Source: Xanthostigma xanthostigma (lineage: Eukaryota; Arthropoda; Insecta; Raphidioptera; Raphidiidae). From it: 64,000 bases of DNA. The stretch's first letter is position 1. Each line of letters begins with the position of its first letter. Made by a program: the position numbers and the translations under genes. The notes under the pieces were generated by a model. It was given only the letters and a program-made list of their open reading frames with translations, was not told the origin of the DNA and ran no database searches. Positions 46,701 through 56,986 of the stretch are shown here, piece by piece. Where the stretch lies: contig OY754464.1 of NCBI GenBank assembly GCA_963575645.1, forward strand, positions 63,648,948 to 63,712,947, in the 5' to 3' direction.

Positions 46701-49700
46701 AAAAAAAACTGTCAATCTAATTTTGCTAAAATTTATACGGGACCAACTTTGAGACATACAGGATACTCTATCGAATAAAAAAAGATTCATCAAAATCGGT
46801 TCACAGCTGGCGAAGATATTGATGGACAGACATACAAAAAAAAAAAAACCCTTTGCACTCCGGGAGTGCCGGCAAAAGTGAAAACTTGAATATTAACGTC
46901 TTACGAATTTTCGATCCAAATGGTTTGTATCATAGATTGCATTTTTATGTACGATATTTCAACGCTAGATATCTAACGTTGTATAAATAAAAGTTTTCGT
47001 CTTACGCATTTTCGATCAGGACACGTGACCCTGACGCGAGTTTAACATTTTTTACCCATTACAAAAAAAGTGTACAACGCCGCTAAAGAAGTTTTCACTT
47101 CAAAATACAATCGAATAGAGGACCTCCTCCTTTTTTTGAAGTTGGTTAAAAATAGTAGGTACATAATATAAAAAATCTCAGATCGTATGCTAAAGTGAGG
47201 TCAACCTTATTTTTTAACACGCATATTTTTTGATGTACTGATTATAATATTGATCTGAAACCAGTAGATAAGTCAGGTCAGATCATTTGTATACGACAGC
47301 AAAAAATAGATTGCATGCCACTAATTAAAAAAGCAATCTAGCATTAATTAAAATCTACAAAGTTTAACCGACAAAAACATTAATTAAACCGTTGAATTTC
47401 TTCATGCAAACTGAGAATTTCATGTTTGACACGTTCATAAATGCCAGTCGAAAATGATTAAACTCAGTTAACTTTAATTTTACAAATATTCTATGTAATT
47501 ATTCTGTTCGTTATTGTACCGATTCCTCAGTACACATTAGAGCTGTAAAAGTAACGAGAAATTGTGTACCCGTATGTATTCGTTACTTAAAGAACCAGTA
47601 CCCGTTACTTTCGTATCGTTACGTTACTCGGTACTTTTCATAAGACATACAATAGTGTACTTAACAGCATCAAGCAATAAGCATGTAGCTTCGCACAAAG
47701 CGCGTCGTATAAGTGATACGACATGAGTCATGACTTCGTACTTTATGAATACTTATAAGTATAACACATTGTGTTCGTATAACCCAGAGGTTTCCAAACT
47801 TTTTTGTCTCGTAGACCACTTGCCATGTTTTTCGGTTTTGGGTAGACCCCCTGCTTATCTGATATTGATTTTTTGCAGATTCATTAATTTCAAATGTATT
47901 TTTGACAACCGGTATAGTGCTACTCACTTTGAACGATTTAAATTTATAACGGTAGTGAAAGCTAGTGTGAAATGTTTAGTTTTATACATTTATTAATTAG
48001 ATTCAAATTAAACGAATCAAATTAAAATTTACTTTCTGTTACATAAAATAACTAAGCAAAAAAAAATGCTTTTGGTGTGAGGGATAAACCTGATATGCTT
48101 TAATAATAAATTTTCAACATTTGGCATCAATTAAGTTAGATTTAATCTTAAATCTCTTCGGTTAACGATGTCCAGTTTGTTTCTTTTTTTGTTAGAAGAT
48201 TCACTATCGTTGACCCCCATTTTCATTTCATGGACCCCCAATTATATAGTATATGGCGACATGGCGACTTTAGGAAAGACATGTTGTCTGAGTTGTAGAG
48301 AAACTATTAATTTTAACACAAATAGTAAGATACTAAAATGCCACAAGTGCAATAATAATATTCACTATGAGTGCACAATATATAAACCAAGTGAAATTAA
48401 ATATATAGAAAGCAATATTAATATTAAATGGTTCTGTGATGAGTGTGTCAAAATAACCTCAAACCCAGGAGATGACATTTATGAAAAAGTAAACCAACTT
48501 GAGGTAAATATGCAAAAATGCCTGCAATTTATGCAAGAACAAGCACTTATTATTAAACAACAATCCAATATAATATCGAATTATACTCAATTAGAGGAAA
48601 AAATTACAAATAAACAAAATAAAAATGAAATCCTACCGGAGAAACAAACCACAACTGAAAATCAGCAAAATGAAAACAGATGTCGGCCCATGACAAGAGC
48701 TTATAAAGACACTTTACATGGCAATAATAAGAATAAAAAACAAAATGATGAACAAATAAATAATAATAACAATATACAAGATGTTAAACCAAAGCAAAAT
48801 ATAAATGAACAAACCAATGAAAGTAAAAATAATTACAGTTATCAAAATATTAATAACGAAGATAGTGAGGGAGATGGTTTTATAACCGTAAATCGAAAAC
48901 GAAGTAGGAGAAATGATATAAAAGGTACCAAAACAAACACTTCATTAAATACAATTGAAACAAAAAAATGGATATTTCTAACAAGACTAGCACCTGAAAC
49001 TACAGCTGATGAGGTAAATGAATATCTTGAAAACAACAAATTAGTTAAATGCGTAGTAGAAAAAATCCAAATTAGATCAACAGAAATGGCAGCATTTAAA
49101 ATTGGTTATCCGATGGATGTACATGAGACTATATTAAATGAAGATTTCTGGCCTCAAAATGCTATAGTCAGACCATACAAGTTTTTTCGAGAAAGGATGT
49201 CACGCAAACCAGAAACTCTCAAACTCAACAAAGAAACATCAAATGATCAAGAATAAAAACTTAAAAGTACTTTATACGAATGTACAATGTATAAAAAACA
49301 AAATTGAAGATATTGAATTACGACTGAACTCACACCCAGATATTGATATATTATGTTTTACAGAAACGTGGCTTAAAAACAGTGAAATTAGCTATATTAA
49401 AATTGAACAATATCAGTTAGCAAGTGCGTACTGCAGAACAGAAAGAAATCATGGAGGAGTTTGCATATTTCTCAAAAATAACATTACATATGAACAAATT
49501 ACAGAACTAGAAGTTTACAATAGCGAATTAGACTTTGAGTGCACAGCTGTGAAGTTAACAGAACTTAAAATTATAATCTTAGGGATCTATAGGTCTCCGT
49601 TAGGCAATATTCAAGTATTTTTTGAAAATTTAGAAGCTACTTTAGATAAAATCAATAATAAGTATAATTTACTTGAATATAAATTTATGCTATGTGCTGA

Positions 49701-52700
49701 TTTTAATATTAATCTTTTAATTGAAAATAAAAATGTCATAGAATTATGTAACATTTTCAACAATTTTAACTTGAAACGTACTATTAAGACAAATACCAGG
49801 GTAACTCATAAATCATCCAGTTGTATAGACAATATTGTTGTAAATTCTCTCTTTCAGGAAGTTAATGTACAAATGTATGAACCGATTGCTGATCACAACG
49901 TGATTATTGTGGATAGCGTGATTGACAAAACTCATATAAAAAAACAGAAATACATAAGACCAATTACAGATGAACAGATACAAAACTTCATGCAAGATTT
50001 GTCTAAAGAAAAATGGGAACACCTACATACTTATGAAAACGATGCTAACAAAGCTTATAAATATTTCAACGATATACTACAGTACTATTTTGAAACTAAT
50101 TTTCCAGTAAAACTAATAAGCGTAGATGTCAAAAAGAATTATAAGTCAAATTGGATAACAAAGGGAATAATTATATCGTCGTTAAACAAAAGAAAGATGT
50201 ATGAGGGTATTTTAGAACTGCGTAAAATCAATTATAGCAATATTGGCTTGGTAGAACAGAAATATAAAAATTATTGTAAAATACTAAAAAAAGTTATAAA
50301 ATCAGCAAAGAAACTCTATAACAGTGACTTAATTAATGATTCCAATAACAAATCTAAATCAAGCTGGTCAATTATTAAAAAAATAGCCAAAAACAACCCG
50401 CAAGATACGAATAGTAATGTTAAATTACACAACGAGAATGGACTACTCATTCAAGATAGTAAAATTATTGCAAATATATTTAATAATCATTATATTACAG
50501 TAGGAAAGAAATTAAGAACAAACAGCATCCTCACATCCACAGAAATCAAAACTAAAAATTACAACAGTATGTTTCTGTACCCTTGCGAACCAAATGAAAT
50601 TATAACAATTATAAAAAAACTAAAAAATACTAAATCGGTTGGATGGGACAACATGCCAACAAAAATTTTAAAAATAGCTAGTCCATACATCTCGGACATA
50701 CTTACAAGAATTATAAATATATGTCTTGAAACTGGTATATTCCCAGATATGTTGAAGAAGTCAATCGTTAGACCGATACACAAAAAAGGTAACAAACAAC
50801 TGAAAGAAAACTACAGACCTATTTCTTTAATATCGAACATTGCGAAAATTTTTGAAAAGGCGATATTCAACCGTATAGTAAATTTTTTAGAAAAATTTAA
50901 AATCATAAGGCCGGAACATAATGGGTTCGTTAAAAATCGAAACATAAGTACAGCTATATACGAAACTCTACAATATTTGATTAATTCTTGGAATGAAAAA
51001 TCACAATCAACAGCATTACTAATTGACCTCAGCAAGGCATTTGATTGTGTCGAGCATATGCATTTAATCCAAAAATTGGAACAATACAAAATTAATGGCA
51101 TAGTAAGTCAACTATTAACATCTTATTTAAATAACAGAATTCAATGCACTCAAATAACAGCAATTGAAAACGGCATTGAGGTATCAAAGAGATCAGAATG
51201 GAGGAAAGTAGAACTAGGAGTACCTCAGGGATCTATCCTAGGCCCGTTATTATATATACTATATACGAATGATTTCCCACTACATATACCATATCGATCG
51301 GTCATGTTCGCAGATGATACAACCATACTTATAACGTCAAAAAATGAAGAACAATTAAATAGTGATGTAGATGATGCTCTGACACAATTAAAAAAATGGT
51401 TTGACAATAATGGACTAATAGTTAACCCAGAGAAAACACAAGCGTTAAAGCTGGGTACATATGGAAATGAAATCAAAGAATTCATGCTTACAAACCATAA
51501 TAATATTAAAATATCCCAAAGTATAACTTTCTTAGGATTGACGATTGATCGGAAACTAAGCTGGAAGGATCAAATAGAAAAAGTAAACAATAAGCTAAAT
51601 AAAAACTTATATCTGATACGACAATTAAGAACACTAGTTAGCGAAAATATATTGTTACAGGCATATCATGCATTTATACATTCTATTATTAGCTATGGAA
51701 TCGAATTTTGGGGTAGCACAAATAAAAACAAGCAAATATTAATTACACAGAAAAAAATCATCAGAATAATTGCAAAAATTTCCAACAGAGAAAGTTGTAA
51801 ACCATATTTCAGAAAATACAGAATATTAACGGTCACAGCAGTTTTTATATTGAAATGTGTAATGTTTTATAAAAAGCATAAAGACTACTTTGAAAATAGA
51901 TCAAATAAACATATGCACGATACCAGAAAAAAAAATGATTTAAATTATATTCAAACTTCAATATGCGCCGTCCACAATAATAATCACAATATAATAGTCA
52001 AAATTTGCAATACGATACCTAAAAACTTAATACAATTACCTGACACAAAATTAAAATATAAACTTAAACAAATTCTTATAGATCTTGCACCCTACAAACT
52101 GGATGATCTATACAGCAATTTACATAATTTTTAAATATTTTAATATTATTTTAATGTATTTTGACTTGTTATATATCTTCGCTGAAGATCTATTTAATAA
52201 ATTCTTTATTATTATTATTATTATTATTAATTTTTTCTCCCGCTGACATGGACCCCTTGCAAGTTGTCGTCGACCCCTGGGGGTCGATATAGACCACTTT
52301 GGGAATCACTGGTATAACCGTATCAAACGAGTCGAACTGACATGGATACGAAACATGCGAGTAACGAAATGAATTTGTAAGTAACAATTCGTTACTTCGA
52401 GTCAGACGATGTACCTACCCGTTACTCAGTAACGAATACATACGGTTTGTTACAGCTCTAGTACACATTAATCCTGGTGAAAATTTAGCCATATTCATTG
52501 TTCAGTGAATAAAAGGATTCCGCACAAACCTTACGCGATTTGGTTCTCAGTTAAATTGATCGAAAATGGTTTTATGTTATAGTTTAAAGGTCGCTAAAAA
52601 CCAATTAATTTTTAGCTACAGATATGTTTAACGAGATTTTAAATATGGGGATATCCATTGAATTCACAAACATGTTTCCAACTTTTGTGATTTTTTTAAT

Positions 52701-54648
52701 ACATAGAAAAATAGTCGAAAACTAGGTAATGTTGGAAGGTGTCACCCTGTATAAAACAATAATGTCATATTCGGATTCAGCGCACTCGAAAACATATTTC
52801 TAGAGCTTAGGATTTTTTAAGATTGTGAATTCAATAGATATCCCTATATCTAAAATCTCGCTAAATATATATGTAGCTAAAAATTAGCGATGCATCCGAT
52901 ACCGATATATCGCCGATGTATCGGTATCGACGATATTTTTATGACCGATTCAACAATACTTTTTAATTTAAAAATGTAGTGTAAACGAACGTGTTGTCTC
53001 GTCTATTTCGTTGCAAACGAGGCACGAACTATGCTCGGGGAAACCTCGCCCTTGTGAGTGTCTTGTTTCTCCCGCCCGCTTTGGCGTCGCACTCGCATAT
53101 ATCAGTAATATTTCGCTAGGTTGACCGTTGTCGCGCTTAGAATTTGTCATACATTCGTTTTCTGGCGCAATAACGTCATACCCAAACTTGAAAAAAATTG
53201 CGCAGAAGTACTTTAGTTTCCAAATGAGTTCTGTCGCATCTGAGAGACTATTTTCCAGCGCAGGTCTTATTCAAACAGACTTGCGAAATCGCCTTTCTCC
53301 GCAAAACTTAAGATTACTTTGTTTTTTAAACAAAAATCTTATCAATGTTAATTTTAATTACTAAATTTTTTAATTATCTAATATTAACCTATGTCTCTAC
53401 TTTTTATATTAATAAAAAAAAATCTGACTTGTGATTTATTTATTATACCTTCATTTTTGAATTCACAATAAGCGTATCGGTATCGGTATCGCAAAACCGA
53501 ATGCGGTAAAAAAAACAGTTTCGTTTATTTTTGCAGCCGTGTCTTGTCACTGAAAACCGTGAGCCGCGTATGGCACAAAACACGAAACGGTCTCAGTGGC
53601 ATAGTATTTCGATTCTACCGTATAAGAAAAACGTATGAATGTGAATACTGAATACGTTTTTACTGTATACGCTAAAATCGTATAAGAATTCCGAATAGGA
53701 AAAACCGTATAGTGTGAACCTAGCCTTAGGCTATGCGCCCATGAACGCTTTTTCTTGGTGACCTTTAAAGTATAAAATAAAACCATTTAGATCAATTTAA
53801 CCGAGAACCAAGTCCCACAAGGTTTATGCGAGGTCCTTTGCGAGCGTTAGTTTGCGTACTAAATGTTTGCACTCTCTTACTTAATAAAAAGTCATTTTAA
53901 AATTAATTTAAATCAACATAATTTTTAAAAAAATGAATGACTACTGAACCATTACTTTGTTTCTGACATGTTATGTTTTATTTAATTAATTGAATTTGTC
54001 CGTGAAATTCAAGTCAGTGAATAATACAGCTATTTGTATATATGCCATAGAATATTATTCACGCTTAATGCTTCCGCTCAATAGTGTGTCTGAATATTTA
54101 AATACTTGCAAATGAAAATGGCAGAGGTGTTAATTTTGCAGTCAACAGATTTAAAACTGTTTGCAGTTTGTTACTTACACTTATTTGTATGAAAAGTAGA
54201 GAAAAAATAAATACCTGTTTCGTTTCATTTTCTAATTCAATAATTTGAGAATTCAAGGACGTTTCGCGTGCAGCCGATTCTGACAGCAGCGACTCTTCCT
54301 GTTCAATACCAGATTTTGTGGTTACCTTATGATTTGTTTGAAATTTTGCAAGTGCCTGTGAAAAATTACATTAATGTAAAATTCTATGATAAATACGAAA
54401 TGTATGCAATAGCTGTAAATGACACTACAAACCTCTTGAGTATTGTGAAAATCTTGCCGGGAATTTTCATATAGAGCTTCAAGTTCTTCGCACCTTTGTT
54501 CAAGGTTTTGTTTTTCTTCGAGTAAAACAAGCCCATATTGGGCTGACTGAATTTTTTCGCTGCTGGCTTGGTCTAATTCACGAGTCAATCTTTCAATTTC
54601 CTCTCTTAACTCTACAACTGTTTGAGATAAGTCTTCGGCTGAAGCCAT
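40760..54648 (-). CDS. BicD: Bicaudal-D, dynein-dynactin cargo adaptor (six exons, 776 residues)
   Basis: Coding exons on the - strand: 54648-54433, 54355-54215, 45915-44703, 42787-42563, 41408-41151, 41037-40760. All have GT-AG borders, and the joined length is 777 codons including TAG. The protein is almost entirely coiled coil. Residues 35-39 (SAQYG) are the CC1-box region that contacts dynein light intermediate chain. Exon 3 carries the [20 protein letters not shown] block. Exons 5-6 carry the most conserved C-terminal cargo-binding segment ([55 protein letters not shown]). In flies BicD links dynein to Egalitarian/mRNA cargo or Rab6 vesicles in the cytoplasm. Length is close to Drosophila BicD (782). 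Intron 2 is 8.3 kb and holds the hAT/hAT/LINE nest; intron 3 is also full of transposons. No defect in the coding sequence was found. Confidence 0.95.
42059..42545. mobile_element. Fold-back element in BicD intron 4, copy of 4013-4498
   Basis: Same large hairpin (about 42063-42260) followed by the block with 'ccatcagatcctgacttggt' and the 'ctcctcctttttgttgaagt' end. The close similarity of the two copies, 38 kb apart, shows a recently dispersed family. It abuts the BicD exon 4 donor region (exon ends at 42563). Confidence 0.65.
42902..43375 (+). mobile_element. MITE with MADF-like fragment in BicD intron 3
   Basis: Outer ends 'tggctatttgt' and 'acaaatagcca' are inverted. The interior has several 'tttggca'/'tgccaaat' repeats. 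At about 43163-43218 the frame [17 protein letters not shown] then stop resembles the start of a MADF domain, the accessory protein domain of PIF/Harbinger elements. Target duplication not resolved. Confidence 0.5.
43690..44375 (+). mobile_element. mariner-type element with transposase C-terminal remnant
   Basis: Inverted arms of about 135 bp (43695-43829 and 44234-44371; 'tgagataaatgatcgctaat' and complement). Between them, roughly 43955-44106, is a frame reading [20 protein letters not shown], then [20 protein letters not shown], then EDLFEHLIN and a stop. This is the C-terminal end expected of mariner/Tc-type DDE transposases (usual form 'LWG..KSKVY...' to 'HFEHL'). Located in BicD intron 3. 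Confidence 0.65.
46130..46360. repeat. Dispersed repeat shared with UGT-B intron 1
   Basis: Compact version of the 5555-6240 repeat, sharing 'gtctgtaaagtcggtttacg', 'aggcggaacgtt' and 'catcaatttataagacgtta'. No coding sequence. Confidence 0.5.
46840..47150. repeat. Dispersed repeat related to 62830-63340
   Basis: Shares 'ctttgcactccgggagtgcc' with 62845, and 'gcgagtttaacattttttac' ... 'aaagtgtacaacgccg' with 63270-63330. It ends in the same 'ctcctcctttttttgaag' type of tail as the fold-back elements. Confidence 0.5.
48261..49256 (+). CDS. LINE ORF1 protein (331 residues)
   Basis: Starts at MATLGK; the upstream in-frame ATG at 48168 lies in hAT sequence and is not the natural start. Residues about 7-62 hold a C4HC3 PHD-like zinc finger (CX2C...CX2C...HX2C...CX2C). 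A Lys/Asn/Gln-rich coiled stretch follows. The C-terminal part (about 235-320, starting [20 protein letters not shown]) resembles the RRM-like nucleic-acid domain common in insect LINE ORF1 proteins. It should bind element RNA in a ribonucleoprotein. It overlaps ORF2 by 14 bases, so ORF2 is likely translated by reinitiation or stop-start coupling. No internal stop. Confidence 0.82.
   Translation: MATLGKTCCLSCRETINFNTNSKILKCHKCNNNIHYECTIYKPSEIKYIESNINIKWFCDECVKITSNPGDDIYEKVNQLEVNMQKCLQFMQEQALIIKQQSNIISNYTQLEEKITNKQNKNEILPEKQTTTENQQNENRCRPMTRAYKDTLHGNNKNKKQNDEQINNNNNIQDVKPKQNINEQTNESKNNYSYQNINNEDSEGDGFITVNRKRSRRNDIKGTKTNTSLNTIETKKWIFLTRLAPETTADEVNEYLENNKLVKCVVEKIQIRSTEMAAFKIGYPMDVHETILNEDFWPQNAIVRPYKFFRERMSRKPETLKLNKETSNDQE
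49243..52134 (+). CDS. LINE ORF2: endonuclease-reverse transcriptase (963 residues)
   Basis: The N-terminal apurinic-like endonuclease shows Asn13 (LYTNVQ), Glu41 (FTETWL), an ADFNINLL block and ADHNVIIV with the conserved Asp-His. The reverse transcriptase has motif A with Asp595 (DLSKAFD), motif B at about 659-677 ([12 protein letters not shown]) and the catalytic FADD at 689-692. The C-terminal half includes the thumb region and a Cys/His-poor tail. The protein would nick target DNA and prime cDNA synthesis from element RNA. The frame is unbroken and every catalytic residue I looked for is present, so this copy is young and could be active. Clade placement beyond CR1/Jockey-like is not possible by eye. 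Confidence 0.9.
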   Translation: MIKNKNLKVLYTNVQCIKNKIEDIELRLNSHPDIDILCFTETWLKNSEISYIKIEQYQLASAYCRTERNHGGVCIFLKNNITYEQITELEVYNSELDFECTAVKLTELKIIILGIYRSPLGNIQVFFENLEATLDKINNKYNLLEYKFMLCADFNINLLIENKNVIELCNIFNNFNLKRTIKTNTRVTHKSSSCIDNIVVNSLFQEVNVQMYEPIADHNVIIVDSVIDKTHIKKQKYIRPITDEQIQNFMQDLSKEKWEHLHTYENDANKAYKYFNDILQYYFETNFPVKLISVDVKKNYKSNWITKGIIISSLNKRKMYEGILELRKINYSNIGLVEQKYKNYCKILKKVIKSAKKLYNSDLINDSNNKSKSSWSIIKKIAKNNPQDTNSNVKLHNENGLLIQDSKIIANIFNNHYITVGKKLRTNSILTSTEIKTKNYNSMFLYPCEPNEIITIIKKLKNTKSVGWDNMPTKILKIASPYISDILTRIINICLETGIFPDMLKKSIVRPIHKKGNKQLKENYRPISLISNIAKIFEKAIFNRIVNFLEKFKIIRPEHNGFVKNRNISTAIYETLQYLINSWNEKSQSTALLIDLSKAFDCVEHMHLIQKLEQYKINGIVSQLLTSYLNNRIQCTQITAIENGIEVSKRSEWRKVELGVPQGSILGPLLYILYTNDFPLHIPYRSVMFADDTTILITSKNEEQLNSDVDDALTQLKKWFDNNGLIVNPEKTQALKLGTYGNEIKEFMLTNHNNIKISQSITFLGLTIDRKLSWKDQIEKVNNKLNKNLYLIRQLRTLVSENILLQAYHAFIHSIISYGIEFWGSTNKNKQILITQKKIIRIIAKISNRESCKPYFRKYRILTVTAVFILKCVMFYKKHKDYFENRSNKHMHDTRKKNDLNYIQTSICAVHNNNHNIIVKICNTIPKNLIQLPDTKLKYKLKQILIDLAPYKLDDLYSNLHNF
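52520..53830. mobile_element. Inverted-repeat unit containing further nested elements
   Basis: About 70-bp arms at 52523-52600 and 53755-53829 ('ggttctcagttaaattgatc' and complement) face each other. Inside are a second inverted pair (52608-52880, with 'gatatccattgaattcacaa' and complement) and a hAT remnant. Target duplications not resolved. Confidence 0.5.
52886..53500 (+). pseudogene. hAT transposase C-terminal (dimerisation domain) remnant
   Basis: The left end 'tagcgatgcatccgatacc' is a typical hAT terminus. The frame at 53158-53364 reads [20 protein letters not shown], then [20 protein letters not shown], then [14 protein letters not shown], a clear hATC dimerisation domain. The upstream catalytic part is missing, so this is an internally deleted element. 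The right end carries several 'tatcggtatcggta' units and is not a clean inverted copy. Confidence 0.78.
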
Positions 54649-54659
54649 TATAATAACTA

Positions 54660-55423
54660 TTTTCAATATAAATTATTTTTAACACTAAATAAGCATTTCT
54701 ACGAAATAAATAACATAAAAATATATTTTAAATCTTCCCAAAATTACATTATTTGACACAACTGAGTTGACACACCAAATTCTATTTTTGCAGATGACTG
54801 CACTACTACAGCGCATGACACGATATTTAAGCGGTAAATTGAAATTTACATTTGTCTTTTCCACAATCACTACCGGAACAATTGAATAAAATTATAATCT
54901 TGTTTGCTAAAAAAATTACCTCAGAACGTCACTTAATTAACAGTCTTTTAATTTTCTTTTAAATTAATACTTTTTTATGCACAGCGCCACATGACACGGC
55001 TTTATGCTGTAGCAGTGATCTATAAACTGCGAGCCACATGTGTCCGGCTATATTTTATGCCCCGTAAATTTAATCACATTATGTATAACAAGTAACAACA
55101 AATAATAATGTACTGAAGCTAAAAAATCCTACTGTAATACAAAAAAATCTTATAAATATTCGCCATGCTTGTTTACTTATAAATGTAACGAATCTGTTAT
55201 ACTCTTTTGTAAATTCATATTATACATGATAGGAAATACTTGTATCAGCCCATCACACAAAAACTCTTTGACGGTGAGTCCCCGCGTCATGAAATTTACA
55301 ATTTTCTGTCTCTGGCAAGTCCGAATGAATGTGACTATTTTCTATCAGCTACGCCGTTTCTTTCCCCAATTTATGTTGACTTATCTTATACATAAATCCG
55401 AACTAAGCCAATATATTTTTTAG
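54660..55423. other. BicD upstream region, no other gene seen
   Basis: Should contain the BicD 5' UTR and promoter (reading leftwards). No clear initiator or CpG-like patch. A short frame at 55169-55423 has no family resemblance. Confidence 0.35.
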
Positions 55424-55765
55424 ATATTTCTGAAGAAGATCCAAATCCGGACCGAAACGTCATCTTTTGTTATATTGATTTGTATTTTTATTAATTTTTA
55501 TCAATATATGGTCTGAGAAAAATTGGTCGACAATTTTATTTATTTGAAGAGTTCTATTTAGACGTTAATCAAAGATTTTAAGCCCATATATTATCACGTC
55601 CCGGGCGAGTACGGGTCGGACATCAAGTACTAAATAAAATACAATAAGGTGACACGATACTAGAACAAGGTTCAAATCCGGATCGAAACGTTAATTAATT
55701 GAATTATAATTTTATAATTTTTTAATATATTGTCTGAAAAACTGGTCGATAATTTTATTTATTTA
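55424..55765 (+). repeat. Two direct Penelope-like repeat units with hammerhead-like cores
   Basis: Unit 1 has CTGAAGA...GAAACGTC at 55430-55461 and shares 'ggtctgagaaaaattggtcg' with the UGT-D element. Its stem GATCC/GGACC has one mismatch. Unit 2 (about 55670-55765) keeps 'caaatccggatcgaaacgtt' and the 'gtcgataattttattta' end but lacks CTGAAGA. Confidence 0.5.
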
Positions 55766-56747
55766 AGTAAACTGATCTTATTTGAATGAATCAATCACAT
55801 ACAACAATATAAATTACATAATAATGTAATGTTAAAATAACCCCCCTTTTGCATAGTCGGATACAAATACAAATAAAGCACTTTACAAAAAAAAATTGAA
55901 AAAAGCGTTTATTTTTCATAACATTACAAATATTCTTCATTTTCAACATTTTCAAATCCTGGAAAAAAGATTTTAACAGCATCATGCACAATTATTAATA
56001 AAATTATTTTATACGTTTGTAGGTTGTGCAAGTTAAATCATTAAAATATTTTAAATGAAAGATTTAATTACATAATTATTAATGACTTTTATAAAAATAT
56101 CTCATTTTACCCATTTGGTATTTAGATTATAATTTAACAAATTAAATGTTCAAAGAAACTATATTATTTTGGTATTTTTAACTTTACTGCAGACAAATAA
56201 GGTGAATAAAGAAAAGGTTTTTGTTACAATTCGGCGACCGTTCACAAAAAGTATGATAAAAAAATGGAATGTCATCAAAAATTTTAAAACCGTCTGGCAG
56301 CATAGCAAAATATAATGAGATGAAATTGAACTCAACATGAAATTAAAATCGGAGCAATCACGAGAAGTCGAGCGTTAAAGTGGAATGTTTCGGCGGGATT
56401 CGGGTCAGTGTAACTGCAAACTACGTCGAGTGACAATTATGAAAGTGGTCAGGTGTCTTTCGAAAACCAACTAAATTAAAGTTTCGTACCGTTACATCGA
56501 ACTAAGCAATAATTAATGTCTAATATCTCTTTCATTCCACAATCTAACATAAGGGTTGAGTATTTACATTAAAATTGTGATTTATGTGCTCAAGGATGTA
56601 TGAGGTATACAGTCATAGACAAAAATATATTATTACAAGACAGTAGCAACTTCAAATTGTCTCAAAACTCCTATTTCGGTACAGTTTGTTAGATATTAGT
56701 TGAAATTGACTCTATTCAATAAATAGAGTAACTGTGATCCATTGAAG

Positions 56748-56986
56748 TTAATGATAGAGTATTTGGAAAGAATTCCTTGGCATAAGGATCGAAAATGAAG
56801 CAATACTGAAATTTTTTTAAACTTGCATTTAATACTAACGTTTCGGTACGTTTTGTATCATCAACTCTGAAGATGATACAAAACATATCGAAACGTTAGT
56901 ATTAAATGCAAGTTAAAAAAAATTTCAGTATTGCTTCATTTTCGATCCTTATGCCACGGAATTCTTTCCAAATACTCTATCATTAG
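56748..56986. repeat. Palindrome of about 120-bp arms with a hammerhead-like core at its centre
   Basis: Arms 'gaagcaatactgaaattttt' and complement, nearly perfect. On the + strand the centre reads CTGAAGA (56867-56873), T, stem GATA/TATC with a 7-nt loop, then GAAACGTT (56890-56897). It is the same motif family as at 22180. Confidence 0.6.

Larger units (their letters stand above)
48239..52246 (+). mobile_element. Near full-length LINE (CR1/Jockey-type) with two open ORFs
   Basis: Two overlapping ORFs are followed by a short 3' UTR. That UTR contains a small hairpin (atcttc-gct-gaagat) and an (att)n tail at about 52206-52230. The sequence catggacccc occurs directly at both sides (48229-48238 and 52247-52256) and may be the target duplication, although 18 bases separate the att run from it. 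The 5' UTR is only about 22 bp, so slight 5' truncation is possible. Confidence 0.8.
47785..52311. mobile_element. Inner hAT element carrying the LINE
   Basis: Ends 'cagaggtttccaaa' and 'tttgggaatcactg' are flanked by the perfect 8-bp duplication gtataacc (47777-47784 and 52312-52319), which lies inside the outer hAT. Own sequence is about 520 bp, with several 'gacccc' stretches near both ends. No transposase. Confidence 0.87.
47538..52460. mobile_element. Outer hAT element of the nest in BicD intron 2
   Basis: Ends 'tagagctgtaaaag' and 'gtttgttacagctcta' are flanked by the perfect 8-bp duplication gtacacat (47530-47537 and 52461-52468). Subterminal 'acccgtatgtattcgttact' and its inverse continue the symmetry. 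Apart from the inner elements it has under 450 bp of its own sequence and no transposase. Confidence 0.85.

Noticed and set aside
48168..48260. Upstream in-frame start of LINE ORF1 at 48168
   Set aside because: These 31 codons translate hAT sequence outside the LINE. The element's own start is the ATG at 48261.
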